Below, piece by piece: positions 41,627 through 49,965 of a DNA stretch of 64,000 bases. Positions within the stretch are counted from its first letter, which is position 1. Every line of letters begins with the position of its first letter. The notes below the pieces were generated by a model. That model was not told where the DNA came from. It searched no databases and worked only from the letters and a program-made list of their open reading frames with translations. The translations under genes and the position numbers were made by a program. The stretch lies in the NCBI GenBank assembly GCA_938085425.1, contig CALKGQ010000014.1, positions 62,001 through 126,000 on the forward strand, given 5' to 3'. Origin of the DNA: an uncultured Flavobacteriales bacterium. Lineage in GTDB: Bacteria > Bacteroidota > Bacteroidia > Flavobacteriales_D > Sanyastnellaceae.

Positions 41627-44092
41627 TCATTCCCATGCCATGCGTTTCAAGCGGTCTTCCAAAGATTCAGAGCTCAACCTCTCTCTCAAGCGGTCCACGA
41701 ACAAGGGGAAGGCCAAAGGAGAGGGTTTGGACAAGGACACATGGACCCATTCTTTCTCGGGCAACAGCTGCAACCAGCGCAACAACCGGCCAAACTCCAG
41801 TTGGTCGGCGAGCATTTCGTCTTGCGCCTGCCGCAGCAACAAATTGTCAGGATCATGGTCTTGGAAGACTTGGAGCAACAAGGAGGTGGAGGTCAACAGA
41901 TGACGCTCCTTGACCACCGCGCCAGGAAAACCCGTGAACACCAATCCAGAAATGGTGGCCACATCCCGGAACTTCCTCTTCACCAACTCCGAAGCATTGA
42001 ACCCCGCCCCCAAATCATCCATCAAATGAGAAGGGTCAAAGAGATCCGCATCGAGAATGGCGGACCAATCAATGGGTTGGTCGGAGAGCAGTTCCAGCCC
42101 GTCGTCGTTGCACGCCCAATTGAACGTTTGGGGGGAAAGCAAGCTCAGCCGATAAGCCAAAAGAGAGGCCAAAGCCTCATGAACCTTCCTGCCTTCGAAA
42201 GGGTACACGAACAGATGATGGCCATCTCCATCCGTCAGGGACTCCACCAGCACCTGATGCGCCCGTGGGATGTGGCTGCGTTCCGATTGGATTTGAATCA
42301 TTGGGGCCAAACGCTGGAGTTCAGGCTCCCACTCCGCATCAGGGGTCGCCATCCGGTCCCAAGCCATCCTCAACCTGTGGGACAATTCCGAGGAAAAGGA
42401 CATCCTCCCCCCCATCCAAGCCGGTGTCCTTGCCGTTTGGGACTTCGACTTTTTCACCTTCGCCACCAAACCCTGAAAGGAAACCAACGACACGACATGG
42501 CCCGCAAATACGAAGGCATCGCCTTCCTTCAGTGAAGCCACAAAACTCTCTTCCACATGGCCAATCCGGCCATGGCCTCTCAAGTGGACCGAAGCCATCG
42601 TGGCACTGACAATGGCCCCCATGCTCATGCGGTGCCTGCGCATCTTGGTGCGGTCGGTCATTTTCCAAAGCCCATCTTCTTGCTCCTCGACCCTGCGGTG
42701 CTCGGTGTAAGCCCTCAGAGCCGCTCCACCGGTGGAAATGATGTCCAAGCATTGCCGCCAATCTTCTGGCTCGATGTCTTGGTATGCCCATGTGTCCTTG
42801 ACCGAAAGGAGGACATCGCGAGGCACAAAACCGTCGCCGACCGCCAAGGTGCAAAGCCATTGGACCAGAACATCCCAGCAGAGAATGACAGGAGCCTTGG
42901 GCTCCATTTCTCCGTGCTCGATGGCCTCACGGAGGGCCACAGCCTCGACCAACTCCAACCCATGAGTGGGCACAAAGTGCACACGGCTGGCGGCGCCCGG
43001 ACGGTGGCCTGAACGTCCTGCGCGCTGCATCATCCTGGCCACCCCCTTGGGGCCACCAATTTGGACCACCGCATCCACTGGGTGAAAGTCCACCCCCAAG
43101 TCCAACGATGCTGTGCACACGACGGCCTTCAGTTTGCCGTCGTGCAACGCCCCCTCCACCCAGGTGCGCAACTCGCGGGCAATGGACCCATGGTGCATGG
43201 CGATGGCGCCGGCCCATTCAGGTTGGGCCGCGAGCAAGGCCTGGTACCAAACCTCTGCCTGCCGTCTGGTGTTGGTGAAGACCAAAGTCGAGGCGTGTCC
43301 TTCGATCACATCCACCACCTCGTCGACGAGTTGGAGACCGATGTGGCCTGCCCAAGGCAATTTGGCAAACGCCTTGGGCATGGTGCTGACAATGGACACT
43401 TCTTTGCGGATGTCTGCCTTGACCAGACGCCCCTCACCTCCTCCCAACAAAGACCTCAAGGCCACATCGGGATCGGCCAAAGTCGCACTGATCCCCCAAA
43501 TCGAAGGGCACTGCCCGCCGCTTTTTGTGTGTTGATGCCGGAGCCATGACAACGCCAATTCCACTTGGACCCCACGTTTGGAGCCCAACAATTCGTGCCA
43601 TTCGTCGACCACCACCATGCCCACATTGCCGAGCCTTTGGGAACCTCCCTTTTGGGCCAACAAAATATGGATGGACTCAGGCGTTGTGATGAGTACGTCT
43701 GGCAATTGGGTCCGCTGTTGCGCCTTTTTTTTGGCCGAGGTGTCCCCCGTGCGAAGCCCCACCTCCCAAGACAGGCCCAAGCCTTCAGCCATGCGCTCTG
43801 CCGCGGAGGCAATGTCTGCAGACAAAGCCCGCAATGGAGCGACCCAGAGCAACTTCAGCCCCTTCTGATGCGGTTGTCCGCTGCGGAGCTGAGCCGCTGC
43901 TTCCGACATCACATGGCCCATGGCTGCGTACGTCTTGCCACTGCCTGTTGGCGCCTGAAGAAGTCCGCTCTCCCCTTGAGCACAGGCGTTCCACACCTCC
44001 TTTTGAAAGTCTTGCGGCACCCAGCCTTGGCCAGAAAACCACCTGTGCAAGGGGACGTGGACATCTGGAATATGGGGTCTGGAAGCTGGCAT
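41627..44092 (-). CDS. Lhr-like DEXH helicase, ligase-associated type
   Basis: An 821-residue superfamily 2 helicase. Motif I is QAPTGSGKT (46-54), motif Ia VAPLRALSADI, motif II VVVDEWHELLG, motif III WGISATL, and in the second RecA-like domain STLVFTNTRRQAE, LDLGVDF and QRAGRSGHRPGA. The C-terminal part is the winged-helix/beta-sheet module of Lhr-core proteins. The size and DEWH box fit the group annotated as ligase-associated DNA damage response helicase. Its usual partners (ATP-dependent ligase, exonuclease, phosphoesterase) are not adjacent here. The ATG at 44092 is preferred; in-frame starts at 44137 (ATG) and 44152 (TTG) would add 15-20 residues of no recognisable type. Confidence 0.88.
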   Translation of the reverse strand: MPASRPHIPDVHVPLHRWFSGQGWVPQDFQKEVWNACAQGESGLLQAPTGSGKTYAAMGHVMSEAAAQLRSGQPHQKGLKLLWVAPLRALSADIASAAERMAEGLGLSWEVGLRTGDTSAKKKAQQRTQLPDVLITTPESIHILLAQKGGSQRLGNVGMVVVDEWHELLGSKRGVQVELALSWLRHQHTKSGGQCPSIWGISATLADPDVALRSLLGGGEGRLVKADIRKEVSIVSTMPKAFAKLPWAGHIGLQLVDEVVDVIEGHASTLVFTNTRRQAEVWYQALLAAQPEWAGAIAMHHGSIARELRTWVEGALHDGKLKAVVCTASLDLGVDFHPVDAVVQIGGPKGVARMMQRAGRSGHRPGAASRVHFVPTHGLELVEAVALREAIEHGEMEPKAPVILCWDVLVQWLCTLAVGDGFVPRDVLLSVKDTWAYQDIEPEDWRQCLDIISTGGAALRAYTEHRRVEEQEDGLWKMTDRTKMRRHRMSMGAIVSATMASVHLRGHGRIGHVEESFVASLKEGDAFVFAGHVVSLVSFQGLVAKVKKSKSQTARTPAWMGGRMSFSSELSHRLRMAWDRMATPDAEWEPELQRLAPMIQIQSERSHIPRAHQVLVESLTDGDGHHLFVYPFEGRKVHEALASLLAYRLSLLSPQTFNWACNDDGLELLSDQPIDWSAILDADLFDPSHLMDDLGAGFNASELVKRKFRDVATISGLVFTGFPGAVVKERHLLTSTSLLLQVFQDHDPDNLLLRQAQDEMLADQLEFGRLLRWLQLLPEKEWVHVSLSKPSPLAFPLFVDRLRERLSSESLEDRLKRMAWE

Positions 44093-44225
44093 CTCTCTCC
44101 TTGAAACATCCACGTGGACACACGGTTCAAACAACATCCACCCCAAGTTCAACGTCTGTTATGGGGGCGTCCTGTATCTTTCGGCACGGTATATGCGCCC
44201 AAGGCCTACAAGAATCGATGACCAC

Positions 44226-45038
44226 ATGAACAAATTCTCCTTACGCCCCTCTTGGATGTCCCTCGCCTTGTTGCTCGGCATTCTTTGCTCCATGCCTGTC
44301 TCTTCTGCCTATGGCCAAATCCGTGAGGACGAAGAGGAAGAGCCTATCCTTATCAAAGAAAGCGAGCTCAACCAGCTGCTGATGTGGCATGTGGACGGGA
44401 AATATGAAAAGGTGCTGTACAAAGCCATTCGGTACACCGAAGACGACGAACAAAAAAAGCACCCGTTGCCTTACCTCTACATGGCCAAAGCCTACCTCGG
44501 GGTCCACAACAGCGACGATCCTGATTTGCGGGAGGCTTACGAAGTGGACAAGCTGAAGGCCTTGAAAAACGCCTTGAAGTACGCCGGCAAGTTTGTCAAG
44601 AAGGACAAGGAGCAGGAATACGTTCCAAAGGATTTGGACTTCATGGAGGAACTGCGCAAGGAGACCATCATTGCTGCGGAAACGGAGATGGACAATGAGA
44701 AGTACACCAAGGCCAAGTCCTACTACAAGTACCTCACCACCTTGGACAAAGAGGATCCCGGAGCTTGGATGATGTTTGGCACGGTCTACCTGACCCTGAA
44801 AGCACGTAGGGACGCAGACAAAGCTTGGGAAACTGCCAAAAACCTTCTGCTGGACCAACAAGGACGTGGGTTGACAGAGGGCCAGAGGGATCTATTGCAA
44901 TACGCCTTTGTCACCACGCTGGAACGTCTGGATGCATTGGGTGACCCCGCTGCAGCCAGGGAATGGATCAGCATTGGAGACGACCTGATCGGAGGCGACC
45001 GTGAATACGAGGCGGTCAAACGCTCCATTGGCGGCTGA
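44226..45038 (+). CDS. Exported TPR-like protein of unknown function
   Basis: A 270-residue protein with a signal peptide (a hydrophobic run ending SSAYGQ, about 10-31). The mature part is acidic at first (REDEEEEPI), then helical with TPR-like pairs: LPYLYMAKAYLGVHN, KYTKAKSYYKYLTTLDKEDPGAWMMFGTVYL and RREADKAW-like repeats. It is periplasmic or surface-exposed and may scaffold other proteins. I do not recognise a specific family. A TATCTTTC box (44175-44182) is the only promoter-like element in front. The next gene starts 30 bases downstream and may be co-transcribed. Confidence 0.75.
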   Translation: MNKFSLRPSWMSLALLLGILCSMPVSSAYGQIREDEEEEPILIKESELNQLLMWHVDGKYEKVLYKAIRYTEDDEQKKHPLPYLYMAKAYLGVHNSDDPDLREAYEVDKLKALKNALKYAGKFVKKDKEQEYVPKDLDFMEELRKETIIAAETEMDNEKYTKAKSYYKYLTTLDKEDPGAWMMFGTVYLTLKARRDADKAWETAKNLLLDQQGRGLTEGQRDLLQYAFVTTLERLDALGDPAAAREWISIGDDLIGGDREYEAVKRSIGG

Positions 45039-45068
45039 TCCTCTTCGCCTGACCCACACCGCTTGCTC

Positions 45069-45956
45069 ATGAGCCCTCGCCTACAGGGATTTTCTGCCAA
45101 TGAATGGGTCTCTGACCAAGGTGTGTTGTGGGAAGAGTCCTCGGGCCGCATGGCCCTTTCAAGAGGCCGAATTGCCCGTTTTTTCCCCTTGTTGAGCACC
45201 CGCCCGTGGGCTTTGCATGTTGAATTGACAGGGCCACCCCACAGCCAGGAAGCCCTGCGCGATCGGCTGGGGTCGGAGGCGCCCATGATTGCCGTGGTGG
45301 ACCTGGGGCCTGAAGCCCATGCAGCACTCCGTGCACCCGATGGCTGGACAGAGGTCCTTCGTCATTCTCGCACCATGCCGCTTCCCGCCGTGCCTCAGAC
45401 CTTGGCGCTCCCCAAAACAAGGGAGAAACAGGAAAGGCGTTTTCTCAAAGATGGTGGCACAGTCATGGTCGATGTGGGCCACAACCCAGCAACATGGGGG
45501 GCGGTTGAACGCCTCCACCATGGCTCTCGGGAGCGCAAGGGCCTCCATATGCCCACCGCCCAATTGTCGAGCCTGCTCCACCGCATTGCCAGGACCCCAT
45601 GGACCTTTGCTGCGGTAGCGCTCGATGAAGAAGGGAATGCCATGGCCTCAGGGGGGTTCGTGGTGCTTGCGGATGGCACTTGCGTCTATGCGTTTGGGGG
45701 GCAACAACGAGGCCCCATGTCAGGACGTGCCTCGGTGGCCATGATCTGTGCTGCCGTGCGACATGCGCAATCCATGGGATGTCACACCTTTGATTTTGGG
45801 GGAAGCCAAGACCTTGGGGTCGACAGGTTCTACAAAGAATTTGGCGGCCAGGCCGTTCCTCGGCGGCGATGGGTCAAAGCCCCTCTCCTCTTCCGGTGGT
45901 GCTTTCCCGCGCTTTGGGGCACATGGACCCAGACGTCCCACGCAGTGGACCATTGA
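45069..45956 (+). CDS. GNAT/FemAB-like acyltransferase-fold protein
   Basis: A 295-residue protein that looks like the GNAT-fold FemAB/BioF2-like families. The best signal is in the C-terminal half: TFAAVALDEEGNAMASGGFVVLADGTCVYAFGG (strand-loop-strand, about 178-210) and SMGCHTFDFGGSQDLGVDRFYKEFGG (about 240-265), the usual pattern where a conserved FG-x-S segment binds the acyl donor. The N-terminal part has no clear match. It may acylate a cell-surface or lipid substrate, but this is inference. ATG at 45069 is chosen; a TTG two codons upstream is possible. Confidence 0.65.
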   Translation: MSPRLQGFSANEWVSDQGVLWEESSGRMALSRGRIARFFPLLSTRPWALHVELTGPPHSQEALRDRLGSEAPMIAVVDLGPEAHAALRAPDGWTEVLRHSRTMPLPAVPQTLALPKTREKQERRFLKDGGTVMVDVGHNPATWGAVERLHHGSRERKGLHMPTAQLSSLLHRIARTPWTFAAVALDEEGNAMASGGFVVLADGTCVYAFGGQQRGPMSGRASVAMICAAVRHAQSMGCHTFDFGGSQDLGVDRFYKEFGGQAVPRRRWVKAPLLFRWCFPALWGTWTQTSHAVDH

Positions 45957-45963
45957 CGGACGG

Positions 45964-47007
45964 TCAGGGGTCCTTTCGGCCCAACCTGTGCATGGCTTCA
46001 ATGGCCCTTACCACCGCCAATCCCTCTGAGATGGGGGTCGCCACCTCCCCGCCGTGCAAGAGCACATCCATGACATTCGCATACACGTGGTGGTGGTTGT
46101 TCGCAGATCCTTTGTAGCCTCCGTAATCGTTCGCAGGCGGCGCAGGTGGCATTTGGGGGAGCTCCTTCCCATCCACTTCGAATGCCTCAAGCTTGTCCAT
46201 GTATTGCCCACCAATGCGCACTGTGCCCTGGCTGCCCATGACCGTCATGCTGCTTTCAAAATTCGCTTGGGCGGCCGACGTGCTGAACACCAAGGTTCCC
46301 CAACCTCCATTGCGCAGGGCAAACCTGACCAAGCCACCATCTTCAAATTCTGTGGAGTCCCGGTGGGTTTCTTGCACAAAATGGGCACTCTGAACATCAA
46401 GGTCGCCAAACACCCACATCAAAATGTCCAGAAAATGTGAGAATTGAGTGAACAACGGCCCCCCATCCAAGGCCATCGTCCCCCGCCATGAACCAGGCGT
46501 GTAATAACGGCCATCTCGGTTCCAAAGGCACTTGACATGGACTTGCAACACTTCCCCAAAGAGGTTCTCCATGGAAGCTTGCTTCAGCCATTGCGCCGCC
46601 GGGGCATACCGGTTCTGCATGACCCCGAACACATGCACACCTCGGGCGCTCGCTTGAGAGGCCAAGGACTCTACGGAAGCCACCGTCAACCCCATGGGCT
46701 TTTCGACCACGACGTGCTTGCCTGCGGCAACAGCGCATGCTGCAAGATCAACATGGGTGCCGTTGGGCGTGCAAATGGCCACGACATCAATCTCATCTCC
46801 ACAACCGTTCAGGGCTTCGGGGAGTCCCACAAAGGACTTTGCCTCGGGGGCGAATGAAGCAGGCAATGCGCGGCCATCTCCCTTGTCTTCCCACCTCACA
46901 TCCACCACCACTTGCACAATCGCCTCAGGGTGGGCTTGGACCATGGCGACATGTCGGCGGCCAATGTGACCGCATCCCACCACTGCAAATCTGACTGGCG
47001 TTCGCAT
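45964..47007 (-). CDS. Gfo/Idh/MocA family oxidoreductase
   Basis: A 347-residue NAD(P)-dependent dehydrogenase. The Rossmann motif is FAVVGCGHIGRRHVAMV (about 6-22), followed by CTPNGTHVDLA, and the catalytic-lysine motif EKPMG (about 98). The C-terminal beta-sheet domain has WNRDGRYYTPGSWRGTMALDGG, a pattern found in sugar and nucleotide-sugar dehydrogenases of this family such as WlbA. The likely substrate is a UDP-sugar or a sugar derivative, possibly for surface polysaccharides. A TACCTTTG box ends 4 bases before the ATG. It is divergent from the metal-receptor gene with only 30 bases between the start codons. Confidence 0.85.
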   Translation of the reverse strand: MRTPVRFAVVGCGHIGRRHVAMVQAHPEAIVQVVVDVRWEDKGDGRALPASFAPEAKSFVGLPEALNGCGDEIDVVAICTPNGTHVDLAACAVAAGKHVVVEKPMGLTVASVESLASQASARGVHVFGVMQNRYAPAAQWLKQASMENLFGEVLQVHVKCLWNRDGRYYTPGSWRGTMALDGGPLFTQFSHFLDILMWVFGDLDVQSAHFVQETHRDSTEFEDGGLVRFALRNGGWGTLVFSTSAAQANFESSMTVMGSQGTVRIGGQYMDKLEAFEVDGKELPQMPPAPPANDYGGYKGSANNHHHVYANVMDVLLHGGEVATPISEGLAVVRAIEAMHRLGRKDP

Positions 47008-47011
47008 GGCG

Positions 47012-47019
47012 CAAAGGTA
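47012..47019 (-). promoter_or_regulatory. Oxidoreductase -7 box (TACCTTTG, 4 nt before ATG)
   Basis: A perfect TAnnTTTG followed by CGCC and the ATG at 47007. It is the left arm of an inverted arrangement with the box at 47026. Confidence 0.6.
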
Positions 47020-47025
47020 GACCAC

Positions 47026-47033
47026 TACCTTCG
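47026..47033 (+). promoter_or_regulatory. Metal-receptor gene -7 box (TACCTTCG, 4 nt before ATG)
   Basis: TACCTTCG followed by TCCC and the ATG at 47038; the same twelve bases precede the recR GTG. Confidence 0.6.
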
Positions 47034-47037
47034 TCCC

Positions 47038-47790
47038 ATGCGCGTTGTTTCTCTGGTGCCCAGCTGGACGGAGTTTTTGCACGACTTGGACAGCCATGTC
47101 GTGGGCCAAACCAAATTTTGTGTTCGGCCCAGGTCAGCCTTCCGTTCTGTGGACCGCATCGGAGGAACCAAGACCATCGATGTGGAGAAAATCCTGGCCC
47201 TTCAGCCCGATTTGGTGGTGGCCAACAAGGAAGAGAACGACAGGGAACAAGTGCAAGAGCTGATGGCCCGGTGTCCCGCACATTGCGAAGTCGTTGTGAC
47301 CGACGTCCAATCCCTCGACTCCGTCTGGAGGGCCATGCACCAATTGGGGACGTCTCTGGAGAAAAGGAAAGAGACGAACCAAATGGTCACTCAAATCCAA
47401 GAACGCTGGGGAGAAGCCAAGCCATTGGTGGGCAAGGCTGGTTATGCCGTTTGGTCGAAGCCTTGGATGGCCGCAGGAACGGACACCTTCATCCACCATG
47501 TCATGCAACATTGGGGGATTGACAATGCCTTGGTGGGGACGTCCAGGTACCCATCCCTGGCGGAGGAATCGAGTCGCGGTGTGCCTCATGCTCCCCTTTG
47601 GCTCCTGCCGTCGGAACCCTTCCCCTTCCAACAAAAGCATTTGGCCGCCCTGCAAGAAGACCATCCTTTGGCGGCCTTTCGACTGGTGGATGGCGAAGCA
47701 TTCTCCTGGTATGGCTCCCGCATGCTCCATGTGGCGGGACATTTGCAGGAGGTGGCAAAGTGGGTGTCGGAGTGCTCCCCTGCCTCCTGA
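47038..47790 (+). CDS. Helical-backbone metal receptor (BtuF-like), no signal peptide
   Basis: A 250-residue protein of the periplasmic-binding fold used by BtuF and other cobalamin or siderophore receptors. MRVVSLVPSWTEFLHDL, VGQTKFCVRP, GGTKTIDVEKILALQPDLVVANKEEN and the later AGTDTFIHHVMQHWGIDNAL match the family. Unlike normal transport receptors it has no signal peptide: the first residues are already the first core strand. Known signal-less relatives are often annotated as cobalamin-binding proteins, role unknown. Upstream codons in the same frame lie within the divergent gene and before the promoter box, so a hidden signal peptide is unlikely. No permease gene is adjacent. Confidence 0.82.
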   Translation: MRVVSLVPSWTEFLHDLDSHVVGQTKFCVRPRSAFRSVDRIGGTKTIDVEKILALQPDLVVANKEENDREQVQELMARCPAHCEVVVTDVQSLDSVWRAMHQLGTSLEKRKETNQMVTQIQERWGEAKPLVGKAGYAVWSKPWMAAGTDTFIHHVMQHWGIDNALVGTSRYPSLAEESSRGVPHAPLWLLPSEPFPFQQKHLAALQEDHPLAAFRLVDGEAFSWYGSRMLHVAGHLQEVAKWVSECSPAS

Positions 47791-47856
47791 ATGCCGACAG
47801 CCTGTCAGCCCATGGGGCCCGGACATGTCGCTCTTGACAGGCCCAAGGCGGGAACG

Positions 47857-47880
47857 TTGACAGGTTGACAGGTTGACAGT
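47857..47880 (+). repeat. Three tandem TTGACAGG units upstream of dnaK
   Basis: Three 8-bp direct repeats (the last ends in T instead of G), with a fourth copy of TTGACAGG at 47834-47841. They end about 70 bases before the dnaK ATG. They may bind a regulator or be part of the dnaK promoter. Confidence 0.5.
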
Positions 47881-47900
47881 GCCTCAAAAGCAGTTGGCAT

Positions 47901-47919
47901 CAGGTTTGACCTAAGGAGG
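47901..47919 (+). promoter_or_regulatory. dnaK promoter-like box and distant AAGGAGG
   Basis: CAGGTTTG (47901-47908) is one mismatch from TAnnTTTG. AAGGAGG follows at 47913-47919. It is identical to a strong Shine-Dalgarno sequence but lies 30 bases before the ATG, too far for normal use, and no start codon follows it at the usual distance. Confidence 0.4.
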
Positions 47920-47949
47920 ACAAATCAAAACAACAATCAACCCCTCAAC

Positions 47950-49863
47950 ATGAGCAAAATCATTGGCATCGACCTCGGGACCACCAACAGCTGCGTCGCA
48001 GTGATGGAAGGAAACGAACCTGTGGTCATCAACAACAGCGAAGGCAAGCGCACCACCCCATCGGTGGTGGCCTTCATCGACGGAGGCGAACGAAAGGTGG
48101 GTGAACCCGCCAAGCGTCAAGCCATCACCAACCCCACCAAAACGATCTCAAGCATCAAACGCTTCATGGGATCCACCTTCAGTGAAGTCGAGAAGGAAGC
48201 CGGCCGGGTGGCCTACAACGTGGTCAAAGGAGACAACAACACCCCACGCGTGGCCATCGACGACCGCAAATACACCCCACAAGAAATTTCTGCCATGGTG
48301 CTTCAGAAGATGAAGCGTACGGCAGAAGAGTACTTGGGCCAAGAAGTCACTGGCGCAGTGATCACCGTGCCGGCGTATTTCAACGACAGCCAACGTCAAG
48401 CCACCAAAGAAGCAGGCGAAATCGCCGGCCTCGAGGTCAAGCGCATCATCAACGAGCCCACCGCCGCAGCCCTTGCTTACGGCATGGACAAAAAATCCAC
48501 CGACCAAAAAATTGTGGTTTTTGACCTTGGTGGAGGAACCCACGACGTCAGCATCCTCGAGCTTGGAGATGGCGTCTTTGAAGTGTTGTCCACCGATGGA
48601 GACACCCACTTGGGCGGAGACGACTTCGACCAGGCCATCATCGAATGGCTCGTGGACGAGTTCAAGAGCGAAAACAGTGGGCTGGACTTGAGCAAGGACC
48701 CCATGTCCCTTCAGCGGTTGAAGGAGGCCGCTGAGAAGTCCAAGATCGAATTGTCCAGCACAACGAGTTCAGAAATCAACCTCCCGTACATCATGCCGGT
48801 GGACGGAGTGCCCAAGCACCTTGTCCGCAGCCTGACACGGGCCAAGTTTGAGCAGTTGGTCGACGACTTGGTGAAGCGCTCCATTGAGCCTTGCAGAACT
48901 GCATTGAAAGCCGCTGGACTGGAGAAGAGTGACATCGATGAAGTCATCATCGTGGGAGGCTCGACGCGAATTCCTGCCGTTCAAGATGCCGTCAAGGCGT
49001 ACTTCGGCAAAGAGCCCTCCAAGGGGGTCAACCCAGACGAAGTAGTCGCCGTGGGTGCCGCCATCCAAGGTGGTGTCCTCACAGGCGATGTGAAAGATGT
49101 GCTGCTTCTGGATGTTACGCCGCTTTCCTTGGGCATTGAAACCATGGGTGGCGTGTTCACCAAGCTCATCGAGTCCAACACCACCATCCCCACGAAGAAG
49201 TCCGAGACCTTTTCCACGGCCAGTGACAACCAGCCGAGCGTGGAGATCCACGTTCTGCAAGGAGAACGCTCCATGGCAAACGACAACAAAACCATCGGAC
49301 GGTTCCACTTGGCCGACATCCCACCCGCCCCACGCGGGGTGCCACAGATTGAGGTCACCTTCGACATCGACGCCAACGGCATCATCAATGTGGGGGCCAA
49401 GGACAAGGCCACGGGCAAGGAGCAGAGCATCAAGATCGAAGCTTCAAGCGGATTGAGCGAAACTGAAATCGCACAAATGAAAGCAGATGCCGAGGCCAAT
49501 GCCGATGCCGACGCACAAGCCAAAGAGCGCGCCGACGTCTTGAACCAGGCCGATGCATTGGTGTTCCAAACGGAAAAGCAGTTGGGCGAGTTTGGAGACA
49601 AGCTCCCAGAAGACAAAAAAGCACCCATCAACGATGCCTTGGAAGCCCTCAAAAAGGCCCATGGTGAACAAGACATCGAAGGCTGCAAATCTGGCATCGA
49701 GGCCCTGAACACAGCTTTCCAAGCCGCAAGCCAGGAAATGTATGCTGCGCAGCAAGCGGAAGGAGGCGCCGAAGGAGGTGGTCAACCTCAAGGCGACGCA
49801 GGAGCGCCGACGGAAGATGCCGAAGTGACCGATGTAGATTTTGAAGAGGTGAAGGAGGGCTGA
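47950..49863 (+). CDS. dnaK: Chaperone DnaK (Hsp70)
   Basis: A 637-residue Hsp70. Seen: [17 protein letters not shown] at the N-terminus, [36 protein letters not shown], the phosphate-2 loop [23 protein letters not shown], the linker-side [19 protein letters not shown], and a substrate-binding domain ending in a Gly/Gln-rich stretch and [13 protein letters not shown]. In the phosphate-2 loop, His198 stands where most DnaK proteins have Phe. The gene is alone, without grpE or dnaJ, followed by a strong terminator. Upstream it has tandem TTGACAGG repeats and no CIRCE element. Confidence 0.97.
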   Translation: MSKIIGIDLGTTNSCVAVMEGNEPVVINNSEGKRTTPSVVAFIDGGERKVGEPAKRQAITNPTKTISSIKRFMGSTFSEVEKEAGRVAYNVVKGDNNTPRVAIDDRKYTPQEISAMVLQKMKRTAEEYLGQEVTGAVITVPAYFNDSQRQATKEAGEIAGLEVKRIINEPTAAALAYGMDKKSTDQKIVVFDLGGGTHDVSILELGDGVFEVLSTDGDTHLGGDDFDQAIIEWLVDEFKSENSGLDLSKDPMSLQRLKEAAEKSKIELSSTTSSEINLPYIMPVDGVPKHLVRSLTRAKFEQLVDDLVKRSIEPCRTALKAAGLEKSDIDEVIIVGGSTRIPAVQDAVKAYFGKEPSKGVNPDEVVAVGAAIQGGVLTGDVKDVLLLDVTPLSLGIETMGGVFTKLIESNTTIPTKKSETFSTASDNQPSVEIHVLQGERSMANDNKTIGRFHLADIPPAPRGVPQIEVTFDIDANGIINVGAKDKATGKEQSIKIEASSGLSETEIAQMKADAEANADADAQAKERADVLNQADALVFQTEKQLGEFGDKLPEDKKAPINDALEALKKAHGEQDIEGCKSGIEALNTAFQAASQEMYAAQQAEGGAEGGGQPQGDAGAPTEDAEVTDVDFEEVKEG

Positions 49864-49887
49864 TCTCCTCGCCTGCGAGTCCCAAAG

Positions 49888-49918
49888 AAAAAGCCCTGCA
49901 TTTTTGCAGGGCTTTTTT
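49888..49918 (+). terminator. dnaK rho-independent terminator
   Basis: A perfect stem (AAGCCCTGCA with TGCAGGGCTT) flanked by A- and T-runs, 25 bases after the dnaK stop. Confidence 0.9.
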
Positions 49919-49965
49919 GCGTTTGGATGAACCGGAAGGGAACACGGGTGTTCCAACTCTACATC

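Noticed and set aside
44093-44152. Extended start for the Lhr-like helicase
   Set aside because: The longer form begins with TTG and adds residues of no recognisable type.
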